In this document: one piece after another, positions 1-7,216 of the stretch | Layout: every line of letters starts with the position of its first letter | How positions within the stretch are numbered: the first letter of the stretch is position 1 | Assembly (NCBI RefSeq): GCF_021372645.1 | Contig: NZ_JAJFUC010000037.1 | Span: 62,001 to 126,000 of the forward strand | Source of the DNA: Clostridium sp. | Lineage (GTDB): Bacteria > Bacillota > Clostridia > Clostridiales > Clostridiaceae | DNA: 64,000 nt | Direction: 5' to 3' | The notes under the pieces: model-generated | Databases searched by the model: none | What the model was told of the DNA's origin: nothing | The model's input: the letters and a program-made list of their open reading frames with translations, nothing else | Position numbers and translations under genes: made by a program

Positions 1-141
1 GCTGATTATCCAATCCGTTTGCTTTTCAATCTATCACGTTTGTCTTTTCAAACTCCGCTGTAGAGAAACGGCTTAAGGAAGTTCCAGCAATTCACCCAAT
101 GTGTGCTTAAAGATTACTCTTTAAGAGACCCTTAAATAATC
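1..141 (-). ncRNA. Putative group I intron, 5' portion (window-truncated)
   Basis: This region begins immediately after the flagellin stop codon on the minus strand. Positions 141-112 form a P1-like hairpin: GATTA pairs with TAATC, and inside it TTTAAG pairs with CTTAAA. At 92-82 the strand reads AATTGCTGGAA, which resembles the conserved P element (J3/4-P4) of group I introns. A GTTTG/CAAAC hairpin follows at 53-38. The strand leaves the window as GATAATCAGC, as expected for the start of the Q element. The flagellin stop is followed by TTGAT, the pentanucleotide known as the target of C. difficile IStrons. The identification rests on motif and hairpin order recognised by eye. The catalytic core (P7, R and S) lies outside the window, so the type and any transposase or TnpB gene cannot be seen. 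Confidence 0.5.
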
Positions 142-143
142 AA

Positions 144-2093
144 TTACCTAAGAAGTTGTAACACTTGTTGAGGTTGATTATTTGCTTGAGCCAACATAGC
201 TTGAGCAGCTTGAGAAAGAATATTATTCTTTGAGAATGTTGACATTTCTTTAGCCATATCAACGTCTCTAATTCTTGATTCAGCAGAAGTTAAGTTTTCT
301 GATGAAGTTCCCAAGTTATTAATTGTGTGTTCTAATCTGTTTTGAGAAGCACCTAAGTCAGCTCTTTGGCCAGATACTGATTTTATAGCATTATCTATAA
401 CCTTAATAGCTGCAGTTGCTTTATCATGATCTGATATATCAAGAGCATATTCTGTATTAGTACTAGTTGTTCCATTAGTTACTGTTGTATCTTTTGTAAA
501 TGCTGCTCCTTCAGTACCTGCTGATGCTCCAGATATGTCTCCAGACACTCCAAGAGCTTTTGATCTCATATCTCCTATTGCAATTTCAAAACTTTGTCCT
601 TGATTAGCTCCAATTTGTAAAGTAGCTTTAAATGTACCACCTGATGCATCTTGACCATCAGTGATTCCACCTAGTAATGTTGCTGCATAGTCTCCTGATA
701 CCTTTAATGTTGGTGTAGCTCCATCTGTTGGAATTGCACCTGTTTGCATCTCAAATGATATTTTATCTGATGCTTGTGAAGCTTGAAGCTTAGATGTCAA
801 GTCTACAGTATTTCCATCCTTATCTACAGCAGTTTTCAATGCTTCATTAAGTGATGCTGTTAAACCAACTATAGTATCAGCTGCTGCAAGACCACCAGCC
901 ACTTTAATTGCAGCATCATTTAAAGTCACAGTGTAATTTGTACCATTTAAAGTAACATCAATTTTTTTACCTTGAGCTGTATCAGCATTTATTTTATCTG
1001 AATCAGTTCCAAAGGATGTTGTTGCTACAGTATTACCAGTAACTTTAGCTGCTGTTCCATCTTGACCTACAGATACAGATGTTCCTTTTGCAGTAGCTAA
1101 AACATCCCAAGTAGCGGAAGCACCAGCATCGTAGTTCATATTTCCAAATCCTAATTGAGCTAACTCAGCTGTTATATCTTTAGTAGTATCTACTTTTCCA
1201 GTTCCATCATTAGCATTTGATGCAAGTGTTAAGTTTTGATCAATACCAGTTCCCTTAGTAGCAAAACTTAGTTCTCCATTATCTTTTACAGTAACATTTA
1301 CCAAACTTCCCAATTTAACCAATCCACTATCATCAGTTAAATTTTCTAATGCTAACTGCATCCCTTCAGCTGTACCAGTTTTTCCAGCAAAATCTATTTC
1401 AGTGCCTGCAACCGTAACTTTTGTTCCACCTGCATATGCCGCTAATACATCTTTATTTGCTTTACCTACAGCGTCACTAAAATCAAATTTAATACCTTTT
1501 GCAATACCAGTTGTATCATCAATTCCTCCAACATATAATCCTAAATCAGCTAAGCCAGCTAATGAGAAAGTATTTGTTGTTTTTACTGCATCTGCATTAA
1601 TATTAGATACGACCGCTGCTTTAGCTCCAGTACCTGTAGCTTCATTACTACCAATTGCTAAAGTATTTGCTGATGCACCACCATTTAATAATTTTTGAGT
1701 ATTAAATTCAGTAGTATTACCTATTCTGTTAATTTCTGATGTTAATTGATTCATTTCTTTTTGTATTGCAGTTCTATCAGAACTAACATTAGTATCATTA
1801 GCTGATTGAGTAGCTAATTCTCTCATTCTTTGAAGAATTGAAGTAGTTTCATTTAATGCACCTTCAGCTGTTTGAATCATTGATATACCATCTTGAGCAT
1901 TAGCTGAAGCTGTATCAAGACCTCTTATTTGTCCCCTCATTTTTTCAGATATAGCTAATCCTGCTGCATCATCTGCTGCACTATTAATTCTAAGACCTGA
2001 AGAAAGTTTTTGCATTGATTTGCTAGCAGTTGCACCATTAGCATTCATTTTGTTTATTGCATTCATACCTGGTAAATTGTGATTAATTATCAT
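144..2093 (-). CDS. fliC: Flagellin, filament subunit with large variable central domain
   Basis: This is the structural subunit of the flagellar filament, exported by the flagellar type III system. The N-terminal D0/D1 region (about residues 1-140) has the usual MIINHNLPGMNA start and the LQRMRELATQSAND stretch. The C-terminal D1/D0 region (about the last 85 residues) ends in VLQLLR. About 420 Thr/Ala/Gly/Asp-rich residues between them form an expanded D2/D3 domain, making the protein about 649 residues against about 275 for minimal clostridial flagellins. The start is the ATG at 2093, preceded by AAGGAGGG. An in-frame upstream ATG lies inside a CsrA-type hairpin and has no ribosome site. 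It is last in the late flagellar cluster, and a group I intron-like sequence follows its stop codon. No convincing sigma-28 promoter is visible directly upstream. Confidence 0.97.
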   Translation of the reverse strand: MIINHNLPGMNAINKMNANGATASKSMQKLSSGLRINSAADDAAGLAISEKMRGQIRGLDTASANAQDGISMIQTAEGALNETTSILQRMRELATQSANDTNVSSDRTAIQKEMNQLTSEINRIGNTTEFNTQKLLNGGASANTLAIGSNEATGTGAKAAVVSNINADAVKTTNTFSLAGLADLGLYVGGIDDTTGIAKGIKFDFSDAVGKANKDVLAAYAGGTKVTVAGTEIDFAGKTGTAEGMQLALENLTDDSGLVKLGSLVNVTVKDNGELSFATKGTGIDQNLTLASNANDGTGKVDTTKDITAELAQLGFGNMNYDAGASATWDVLATAKGTSVSVGQDGTAAKVTGNTVATTSFGTDSDKINADTAQGKKIDVTLNGTNYTVTLNDAAIKVAGGLAAADTIVGLTASLNEALKTAVDKDGNTVDLTSKLQASQASDKISFEMQTGAIPTDGATPTLKVSGDYAATLLGGITDGQDASGGTFKATLQIGANQGQSFEIAIGDMRSKALGVSGDISGASAGTEGAAFTKDTTVTNGTTSTNTEYALDISDHDKATAAIKVIDNAIKSVSGQRADLGASQNRLEHTINNLGTSSENLTSAESRIRDVDMAKEMSTFSKNNILSQAAQAMLAQANNQPQQVLQLLR

Positions 2094-2100
2094 AAAAATT

Positions 2101-2138
2101 CCCTCCTTGATTTTCAAAGTGGACATCCTTGTTCCACT
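2101..2138 (-). promoter_or_regulatory. CsrA-binding sites in the flagellin leader
   Basis: On the mRNA strand AGTGGA (2138-2133) pairs with TCCACT (2123-2118), and the loop and flank read ACAAGGATGT, matching the CsrA consensus RUACARGGAUGU at its last ten positions. A second GGA lies in the Shine-Dalgarno sequence AAGGAGGG (2108-2101). This two-site layout parallels the B. subtilis hag leader, where CsrA blocks translation and FliW relieves it. csrA and fliW are encoded a few kilobases away in the same cluster. The sites are seen in sequence; the regulation is inferred. Confidence 0.7.
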
Positions 2139-2208
2139 ATATTTATAGTTAAACTCTTTGAGTTTACTAACAGTTTTTAGTTGAGAATTGAGAGTGGAAA
2201 GTTGAGAG

Positions 2209-2583
2209 TTATCTCACGCGTTCATTGGCTTTCAAATTCTCTTTTGTTGTTTTGACTATAGATGCAAGTATTTTATTTAGTTCTTTACAGTCATTTATGA
2301 TTGATTCTGATGTTTTCGCATCTAGATAATCAGTTGACTTGAGAAGTTCTAGCCAATAGTCAGTTTCTGATGCTTCCTTTAAGGCTATATTCATCTTCAT
2401 CAAGAAATCTCGTTTACTCGATGCTTGTACTGCTTCTTTTGCATTTGCACCTATACTTGTTCCTGATCTAAGAACTTGTTTTGAAAGAATGTATTCATTC
2501 TTTTCTTTACATAAGTGTTTGTATAAATTAACTATACGTATAGCAAACTTAAAAGCTTTTTCATAGACTAAACTTTCCTTCAA
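2209..2583 (-). CDS. Four-helix-bundle protein (S23/23S rRNA IVS family)
   Basis: This is a 124-residue all-alpha protein with the family hallmarks: YEKAFKFAIRIVNLYKH near the start, then SKQVLRSGTSIGANAKEAVQASS (residues about 35-57) and the KEASETDYWLELL stretch (about 69-81). Relatives form small helical bundles and are encoded in 23S rRNA intervening sequences. They are also related to the accessory protein Avd of diversity-generating retroelements, but no reverse transcriptase is present here. The biochemical role is unknown. Translation starts at TTG (2583), eight bases after AGGAGG. The gene lies between fliT and flagellin in the transcribed direction of the flagellar cluster, bounded by inverted repeats. 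It is not a known flagellar component and is best read as cargo of an inserted element. Confidence 0.85.
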   Translation of the reverse strand: MKESLVYEKAFKFAIRIVNLYKHLCKEKNEYILSKQVLRSGTSIGANAKEAVQASSKRDFLMKMNIALKEASETDYWLELLKSTDYLDAKTSESIINDCKELNKILASIVKTTKENLKANERVR

Positions 2584-2663
2584 CTTTTTAACCTCCTAAA
2601 TTCATTAATATATCTAAAATTTTAGACACACTACCTTGAATTTATTCAGTTAAGAGCTTCTTC

Positions 2664-2788
2664 AGTTGAAAATTGAAAGTGGAAAGTTGATGTTTCTACG
2701 AAAAATCTTAAATTTAATTGTTAGTTTTTCTGAACAAAGTGAAGAAAAACATCCTTAACTCTTCACTCTCCCTTTTCAACTCTCAACT
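2664..2788. repeat. Inverted-repeat element copy adjoining the four-helix-bundle gene
   Basis: The left arm is at 2664-2690 (AGTTGAAAATTGAAAG...) and the right arm at 2755-2788 (TTAACTCTTCACTCTC...). An inner GTTTTTC/GAAAAAC hairpin lies near 2724-2750. It lies upstream of the four-helix-bundle gene in the mRNA sense. The rest of the 360-bp gap between that gene and fliT is AT-rich with no recognisable gene. Confidence 0.6.
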
Positions 2789-2943
2789 GTTAGTCTATAC
2801 TTTTATATTCGATTTAATTACCTATTACTTTAGAGTTTATTTCTAACTTTTTATTTATTATGTTTTAAGTAATAAATATTTAAATCTTATACTTATATAT
2901 TCGTTTGTAAATTTTAATACTTTATAATATTTTTATCTTATTT

Positions 2944-3273
2944 TTAAATATTTTTATTGAATACCCTAGCTTTATTTTCAATACTATTATAATTTGCATT
3001 AGCCTGTCTAGCTTTCTTTAAAGTTTGTATTTCTTTCTTAATTTTCACTTCTTCTTTTTTAACTGAATTCTGTAGTTCTTCTTCTAATTCTAATAGCTTT
3101 AACGAATTTCCAATTGTCTTAATTTCCTCTTTATCGAAGTTAATATTATTAATTGATTTTAAAATATCTTCTCTTTTTTCAATTAAAAAGCTTAATTGTC
3201 CATCTTTTGAGATTTCATCAATTAAAGTTAAGGTTAAAGCTTTATATTCTTCTAAATATTCACGTAAATCCAT
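2944..3273 (-). CDS. fliT: FliT-like flagellar chaperone
   Basis: This is a 109-residue, highly charged, almost entirely helical protein. It begins MDLREYLEEYKALTLTLIDE and has a glutamate/lysine-rich coiled-coil middle (LELEEELQNSVKKEEVKIKK), the size and pattern expected of FliT export chaperones, which bind the cap protein FliD. The start chosen is the ATG at 3273, preceded by AAGAGGAT; the longer reading frame upstream has no ribosome site. It lies directly downstream of fliD in the operon, as expected for its chaperone. Sequence conservation in FliT is low, so the assignment rests on size, helicity and position. Confidence 0.65.
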   Translation of the reverse strand: MDLREYLEEYKALTLTLIDEISKDGQLSFLIEKREDILKSINNINFDKEEIKTIGNSLKLLELEEELQNSVKKEEVKIKKEIQTLKKARQANANYNSIENKARVFNKNI

Positions 3274-3340
3274 AAGTTCTATCCTCTTTACTATTTTATA
3301 TTTAAAATAAGTCATTAAAACAACTAATGTTTCAATAACT

Positions 3341-3422
3341 GTTAATTGAGAGTTGAGAGTTATCGTTCAAAATCTTGAGTTTTCTAATTCATTATCAACT
3401 ATCAATTTTCAACTCTCAACTC
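3341..3422. repeat. Short inverted-repeat element between fliD and fliT
   Basis: The left arm GTTAATTGAGAGTTGAGAG (3341-3359) and the right arm ending TTTTCAACTCTCAACTC (3395-3422) belong to the family also seen at 2179-2788 and 5698-5853. The centre is only about 30 bp, the shortest copy in the window. There is no coding content. Confidence 0.6.
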
Positions 3423-3433
3423 CCTTATTATAT

Positions 3434-5674
3434 TTATGCTTGTCCCAGCATACTAGCTAATGATGATTGTTGTGAATTTAATTTTCCCATAATTGTTTCT
3501 AAATCTGAATATTTTTTGTATAATGCAGTTTCTTTAGTTGATAATTGGGTATTTAACTTCTTTATTAGAGCTGTTTTCTCACTAATGCTTTTAGTTAAAG
3601 TATTATCATATTCTGTACTGCTTCCTACTAATCCAGCTTTTTTAGCTAATGATGACGTACTTGTTTTAAATTCACTCTTCAATGCTGCTGCAAGCTGAGT
3701 AAGTACTCCACCTTTATCTGTAGTTGATGCATCTCTTGTAAATAAATCTTTTACATTTGTTGCATTTTCCTCTAGAGCTTTTGTTAGTTTATCTTCATTT
3801 ATAGTAAACATTCCATTTTTATCAGTATAGTCTTTTACTGGAGTTATTCCCATTTGCTCCAAATACGAACCTGAACCTGACATTACAGATGACATAGCAC
3901 TTTTCATTGCATTTGCTATTCTTTCAAGATCACTATCTCTTCTAAGTAATCCCGTTTGTGACTTTTTCTCCCAAGATGTAATTTGATCTTCACTCATTGC
4001 TTTCTTTTGTTCATCTGTTAAAGGCATATAATCTTTATCTCTTTTTTCAAAAAGCTTTGTATTTATACTTTTCAGCAACGTATTATAATCATTAACAAAA
4101 TTTACAATCTTATCTTTTAATGCAGTAACATCTGTTGATCCTGTTAACGTTACTGAATTATCTGTTCCATTTGTTGTTAAGGTTCCATCCTTATTAATTT
4201 TTATTATTGATCCATCATCATTTGTTAATTCTATTGGATCAGTAATTTCTGTTGTTCCATCGGATTCCATTATTTTTATTGTTCCATCACTTGCTATTTT
4301 TATTTTATTGCTATCCGTATTGTCAAGTGTATATACTGTATCACTTACACTAAGATTATTCTCTTCTAAAAGTTTATTTATTGATGATGATGTTATTTGT
4401 GTACTATTTGTTACAGTTCCATCACCTTTAATTGTCATTTTTGTTCCATCAGTATTTGTAAATTCTACTGTATCTGTAGAATCAAGTGCGTTTTCCCCAT
4501 CCATTATTGTTACTTTACTATTAGCAGGAGTATTATTATCAATACATATTTTTATTTTCACTCCATTATTAAGAGTATATTCTGCTGTATCAGTATTATT
4601 AGCAGTATCATGATTATTTAATGTTTTAGTAATATTATCTCCAAAAAGACTCGTTATTGATGTTGATGTTGATCCTGTTGTTATTTGCGTACTACTTGTT
4701 ATACTTCCATCAGTATTAAAAGTTTTTCCATTGCTCACAAATGATGCATCTATTGTTGTTGTCCCATCATTTCCTATTGTTATTTTACGTCCATTACTAA
4801 GCGTATATGATGTATTACTAATATGCTCTTCTAAAAGATTTGTTATAGATGATGATGTTATATTCGATGTCTTACTTGTTACTCCTTTTAAAGTAAACTG
4901 CACATTATCAATATTAACAGTATTAGATGTTCCACTTAATGTATAAGATGTCCCGCCTTTAGTTATTGTTCCTTGAAGCTCTTTATCTACTGCACTACTA
5001 CCATCAAGCGTAAATCCACCTTCCCCCATTTGATCTGCTGTAAAAACTATACCTTTATTAAATTCACTATAAGTAGCAGTTACATTTAAACTTTTTAATT
5101 TTTGTTGAATTATCAGTTTATCTGCTGCATTTGCTGTAGTGTATGCATTATTCAATTCTGCTTTTTTTGCAGTTAGTTTTGTATTATAATTAGCAATTGT
5201 TGTAGCAGCATTTTCTGCTGCTGTTTTGCCTGCATCACTTCCAACCGCAAACGCATCTAATGTTACTAAATTTGCTCCCGAACCAAATGTCATTGTTTTA
5301 TTTCCAGTTGCACCGTCAGCTAAAATACTTGTTGCTTTCGATGCTAATTGAGTTACATTTACTGTGTAATTGTCAATACTCGCTCCTGCAAATCCTTTTG
5401 CAATTACTTTTGAACTATCACTAGATGTAAAACTTTCTGTTTGATAACTACTTGTCATCATTAAATTTCCAGTTTTTAAAATATCAAAATATTTGTCATA
5501 AAAATCTGATGCATCGCTCATTATTTTTTTATATTGTTCCTGTTGATATTCTAAAACTTTTTTGTTTTGAGTTTCTTTATCAACTTTTGTGGTATAAGTT
5601 GTCATTGCTGACTTAACAAGAGCATCCACATCCAATCCAGAATTAGTTCCTGTTATTCTTTGTATTGTTGACAT
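3434..5674 (-). CDS. fliD: Flagellar filament cap FliD with expanded repeat domain
   Basis: This is the filament-capping protein at the tip, which promotes flagellin folding. The N-terminal FliD domain (residues about 1-115) begins MSTIQRITGTNSGLDVDALV. The C-terminal FliD domain (about 515-746) ends in a coiled coil with GKLNSQQSSLASMLGQA. At 746 residues it is longer than typical FliD (450-600). The excess lies at residues 273-510, where three imperfect units each carry an SSSI-LLEE type helix followed by beta-strand-like TLxNGxKIxI and DGTxT motifs. One cysteine occurs in the insert. The start is supported by AAGGAGTGAG. It sits between fliS and fliT, the usual chaperone-capping block. Confidence 0.96.
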   Translation of the reverse strand: MSTIQRITGTNSGLDVDALVKSAMTTYTTKVDKETQNKKVLEYQQEQYKKIMSDASDFYDKYFDILKTGNLMMTSSYQTESFTSSDSSKVIAKGFAGASIDNYTVNVTQLASKATSILADGATGNKTMTFGSGANLVTLDAFAVGSDAGKTAAENAATTIANYNTKLTAKKAELNNAYTTANAADKLIIQQKLKSLNVTATYSEFNKGIVFTADQMGEGGFTLDGSSAVDKELQGTITKGGTSYTLSGTSNTVNIDNVQFTLKGVTSKTSNITSSSITNLLEEHISNTSYTLSNGRKITIGNDGTTTIDASFVSNGKTFNTDGSITSSTQITTGSTSTSITSLFGDNITKTLNNHDTANNTDTAEYTLNNGVKIKICIDNNTPANSKVTIMDGENALDSTDTVEFTNTDGTKMTIKGDGTVTNSTQITSSSINKLLEENNLSVSDTVYTLDNTDSNKIKIASDGTIKIMESDGTTEITDPIELTNDDGSIIKINKDGTLTTNGTDNSVTLTGSTDVTALKDKIVNFVNDYNTLLKSINTKLFEKRDKDYMPLTDEQKKAMSEDQITSWEKKSQTGLLRRDSDLERIANAMKSAMSSVMSGSGSYLEQMGITPVKDYTDKNGMFTINEDKLTKALEENATNVKDLFTRDASTTDKGGVLTQLAAALKSEFKTSTSSLAKKAGLVGSSTEYDNTLTKSISEKTALIKKLNTQLSTKETALYKKYSDLETIMGKLNSQQSSLASMLGQA
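4145..4858 (-). repeat. Three tandem coding repeats inside fliD
   Basis: The repeats encode residues 273-510 of FliD. Unit 1 (about 273-332) starts SSSITNLLEEH, unit 2 (about 335-428) starts STSITSLFGDN, and unit 3 (about 429-510) starts SSSINKLLEENN. Each runs on through YTLxNxxKIxI to a TxxDGTxT turn. Repeats were recognised by eye at protein level and are diverged. Confidence 0.75.
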
Positions 5675-5697
5675 TTTTTCTCACTCCTTCTTTTTTA

Positions 5698-5853
5698 AGT
5701 TGAGAGTTGAGAATTGAAAGTTGAGAGTTAAAATAACAATTTTCAATTGTTATTTAGTAATCAAATCACAAAGTAATTTGAAAAATATATTTATCAGAAA
5801 TCCCAACAGGATTTCATCCTTAACTCTCCACTCTCCACTTTCAACTCTCAACT
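5698..5853. repeat. 156-bp inverted-repeat element between fliS and fliD
   Basis: The arms at 5698-5730 and 5820-5853 are complementary at about 28 of 33 positions. The left arm matches the arm at 2179-2211 at about 30 of 33. The centre holds a small AACAATTTTCAATTGTT palindrome and a GGATTT segment but no gene. It occupies nearly all of the fliS-fliD gap, so it is transcribed with the operon and could fold as a long hairpin in the mRNA. Confidence 0.7.
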
Positions 5854-5859
5854 ATTTAA

Positions 5860-6234
5860 TTATTTCTTAGCTCTCTTATAAGCTTCTTTCCATGTTTCAT
5901 TTATATCTTCTATAAGTGGAAGGATTTCATCTATAATTTCTAAACTTTTAGTCATATTAGCTTCAATTAACTTTTCTTTAATAAAAGCGTATACCCTAAA
6001 CAATTGAACCGCCCACTCTCCTACTGATGTATCTAAACTTATCATAAGCTCTGAAAATATATCCTGAGTTCTTACTAATGCATCATTTGCTCTTTTTATA
6101 TCTTTATCTACTATAGCTTGTCTGCCTATTTTACAAAACTTAACTGCACCCTCAACTAACATAAGCAGCATTTGTTCTTTTGATGCATGATTTACAGAAT
6201 TGTTTTTATATACATTATATCCATTAGAATACAT
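5860..6234 (-). CDS. fliS: Flagellin export chaperone FliS
   Basis: FliS is a 124-residue helical chaperone that binds the flagellin C-terminus in the cytoplasm and prevents premature polymerisation. Diagnostic features are YKNNSVNHASKEQMLLMLVEGAVKF near the N-terminus (residues about 9-33), the RTQDIFSELMISLD segment (about 55-68) and the final LRETW-like NETWKEAYKRAKK. Length and start (GTAGGAGGAG upstream) fit the family. In B. subtilis FliS also promotes FliW release by flagellin, and FliW and CsrA are encoded just upstream here. It is followed by an inverted-repeat element and then fliD. Confidence 0.95.
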   Translation of the reverse strand: MYSNGYNVYKNNSVNHASKEQMLLMLVEGAVKFCKIGRQAIVDKDIKRANDALVRTQDIFSELMISLDTSVGEWAVQLFRVYAFIKEKLIEANMTKSLEIIDEILPLIEDINETWKEAYKRAKK

Positions 6235-6245
6235 TGTAACTCCTC

Positions 6246-6530
6246 CTACTTCGTTGTATCTAAAATTCTTCCTTTAGAATTCTCTTCATTTATTTCTTGT
6301 ATTTTTTCTGCTTTTATATCTATGTTTTTGCGATTATATTTTATTCCATCTATTGTAATATATCTTTTTTCATGTTCCCCATAATCTTGAGCTCCTATAT
6401 TCTCATGTCTTTCATCTTTTATATCTTTTTTTATATTTATACCTTTACCAGAATGAATCTTATCTTCTTTAATTTCTTCCTGCATTTTTTTTCTAATATC
6501 AGTATCAATCTTATTTAATTTAAATTCCAA
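6246..6530 (-). CDS. Small charged protein of unknown function in flagellar operon
   Basis: This is a 94-residue hydrophilic protein rich in Lys, Glu and Ile with no membrane segment, signal or cysteine. It begins MEFKLNKIDTDIRKKMQ and contains an RYITIDGIKYNRKNIDI segment that could form beta strands. Translation starts at TTG, with AAAGGAGG ten bases upstream, so it is very likely expressed. It lies between flaG and fliS, eleven bases before fliS, which suggests a flagellar role. I do not recognise a family. An uncharacterised operon-specific chaperone or regulator is possible, but nothing in the sequence proves it. Confidence 0.7.
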   Translation of the reverse strand: MEFKLNKIDTDIRKKMQEEIKEDKIHSGKGINIKKDIKDERHENIGAQDYGEHEKRYITIDGIKYNRKNIDIKAEKIQEINEENSKGRILDTTK

Positions 6531-6563
6531 ATAATTATTGCCTCCTTTAATTTTAATATTAAA

Positions 6564-6950
6564 TTAAGCTTTTTTATCTAACAAACCTACTTGTCTCATC
6601 ATACTAGCAACCATATCTAAAATCTTTTTTGGTGGAACTTCTAATACAACTTCTTTAGTCTTTTCATCTATTATCTTTATCATCATTGTTTTCATTTCTT
6701 CATTATAAGTATATTCTGCACGAGTCTTATCATCTTTTAGAAAGTTATTAATTTTTTTTAATGCATCATCTATCTCTTTTTTATCATATTGTTTACTTTG
6801 ATTATTATTATTAACATCTTGTGATTGAGTTTCAACTTTTTGTACTTGTTGTGTTGCCACCTCTGCATTATTTACGCCATATTCTGATGCATTTGAATTT
6901 TGGTAATTATTTAAATTAACTAAATTTTGCCCTACACTCTTAACATCCAT
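6564..6950 (-). CDS. flaG: FlaG family flagellar protein
   Basis: This is a 128-residue protein whose first 60 residues are a Gln/Asn-rich disordered tail (QVQKVETQSQDVNNNNQ). The conserved FlaG domain follows (about 60-128): DALKKINNFLKDD, then FTYNE-like AEYTYNEEMKTMMIKIIDEKT and EVPPKKILDMVASMMRQVG. FlaG homologues influence filament length in several bacteria, but the mechanism is unclear. A GGAGGTAAG site precedes the ATG. Its place between csrA and the fliS/fliD block is typical. Confidence 0.9.
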   Translation of the reverse strand: MDVKSVGQNLVNLNNYQNSNASEYGVNNAEVATQQVQKVETQSQDVNNNNQSKQYDKKEIDDALKKINNFLKDDKTRAEYTYNEEMKTMMIKIIDEKTKEVVLEVPPKKILDMVASMMRQVGLLDKKA

Positions 6951-6986
6951 GTCTACCTTACCTCCATGTTTAATTTTTTAATCCTC

Positions 6987-7205
6987 TTATTTTTTCTTTA
7001 TATTTCCTAACATACTAAAATCAATTTTAGTTGCTTCTTTATTTTCATTTTCTATTTCCTCATATAGCTCTTTTCTTAATATTTGAACATCTTTAGGAGC
7101 CTTTATTCCAATTTTTACACTTCCATCATCTATCTTACTAATAACAATCTCTATATCATCACCAATCATAAGAGATTCACCTTTTTTTCTAGTTATAATT
7201 AGCAT
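6987..7205 (-). CDS. csrA: Translational regulator CsrA
   Basis: CsrA is a 72-residue RNA-binding dimer that represses translation by binding GGA motifs in leaders. The family core is intact: [20 protein letters not shown], then [19 protein letters not shown] with the RNA-contacting Arg44. The C-terminal tail (residues about 55-72) is longer than in enteric CsrA, as in other Firmicutes whose FliW binds the extended C-terminus. GGAGGTAAAAG precedes the ATG. fliW ends 11 bases upstream, so the two are translated together. A strong predicted target is the flagellin leader at 2101-2138. Confidence 0.97.
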   Translation of the reverse strand: MLIITRKKGESLMIGDDIEIVISKIDDGSVKIGIKAPKDVQILRKELYEEIENENKEATKIDFSMLGNIKKK

Positions 7206-7216
7206 CTTTTACCTCC

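Larger units (their letters stand above)
2179..2788 (-). mobile_element. Candidate IVS-like element: four-helix-bundle gene between inverted repeats
   Basis: A 33-bp sequence at 2179-2211 (beginning AGTTGAGAATTGAGAG on the plus strand) and an inverted relative at 2755-2788 (ending TTTTCAACTCTCAACT) enclose a gene for an S23/IVS-type four-helix-bundle protein. The gene's stop codon overlaps the left arm. The same arms occur without a gene at 3341-3422 and 5698-5853. Proteins of this family are known from intervening sequences in bacterial 23S rRNA, which also have complementary ends. Calling this a mobile element is inference; no target-site duplication could be identified. Confidence 0.45.

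Noticed and set aside
2091-2126. Longer flagellin start at the upstream in-frame ATG (2126)
   Set aside because: That ATG lies in the loop of the CsrA hairpin with no ribosome site, whereas the ATG at 2093 follows AAGGAGGG and gives the normal flagellin N-terminus.
2209-2583. Avd-type accessory protein of a diversity-generating retroelement
   Set aside because: No reverse transcriptase, template repeat or variable repeat is visible. The protein is better placed in the wider S23/IVS four-helix family.
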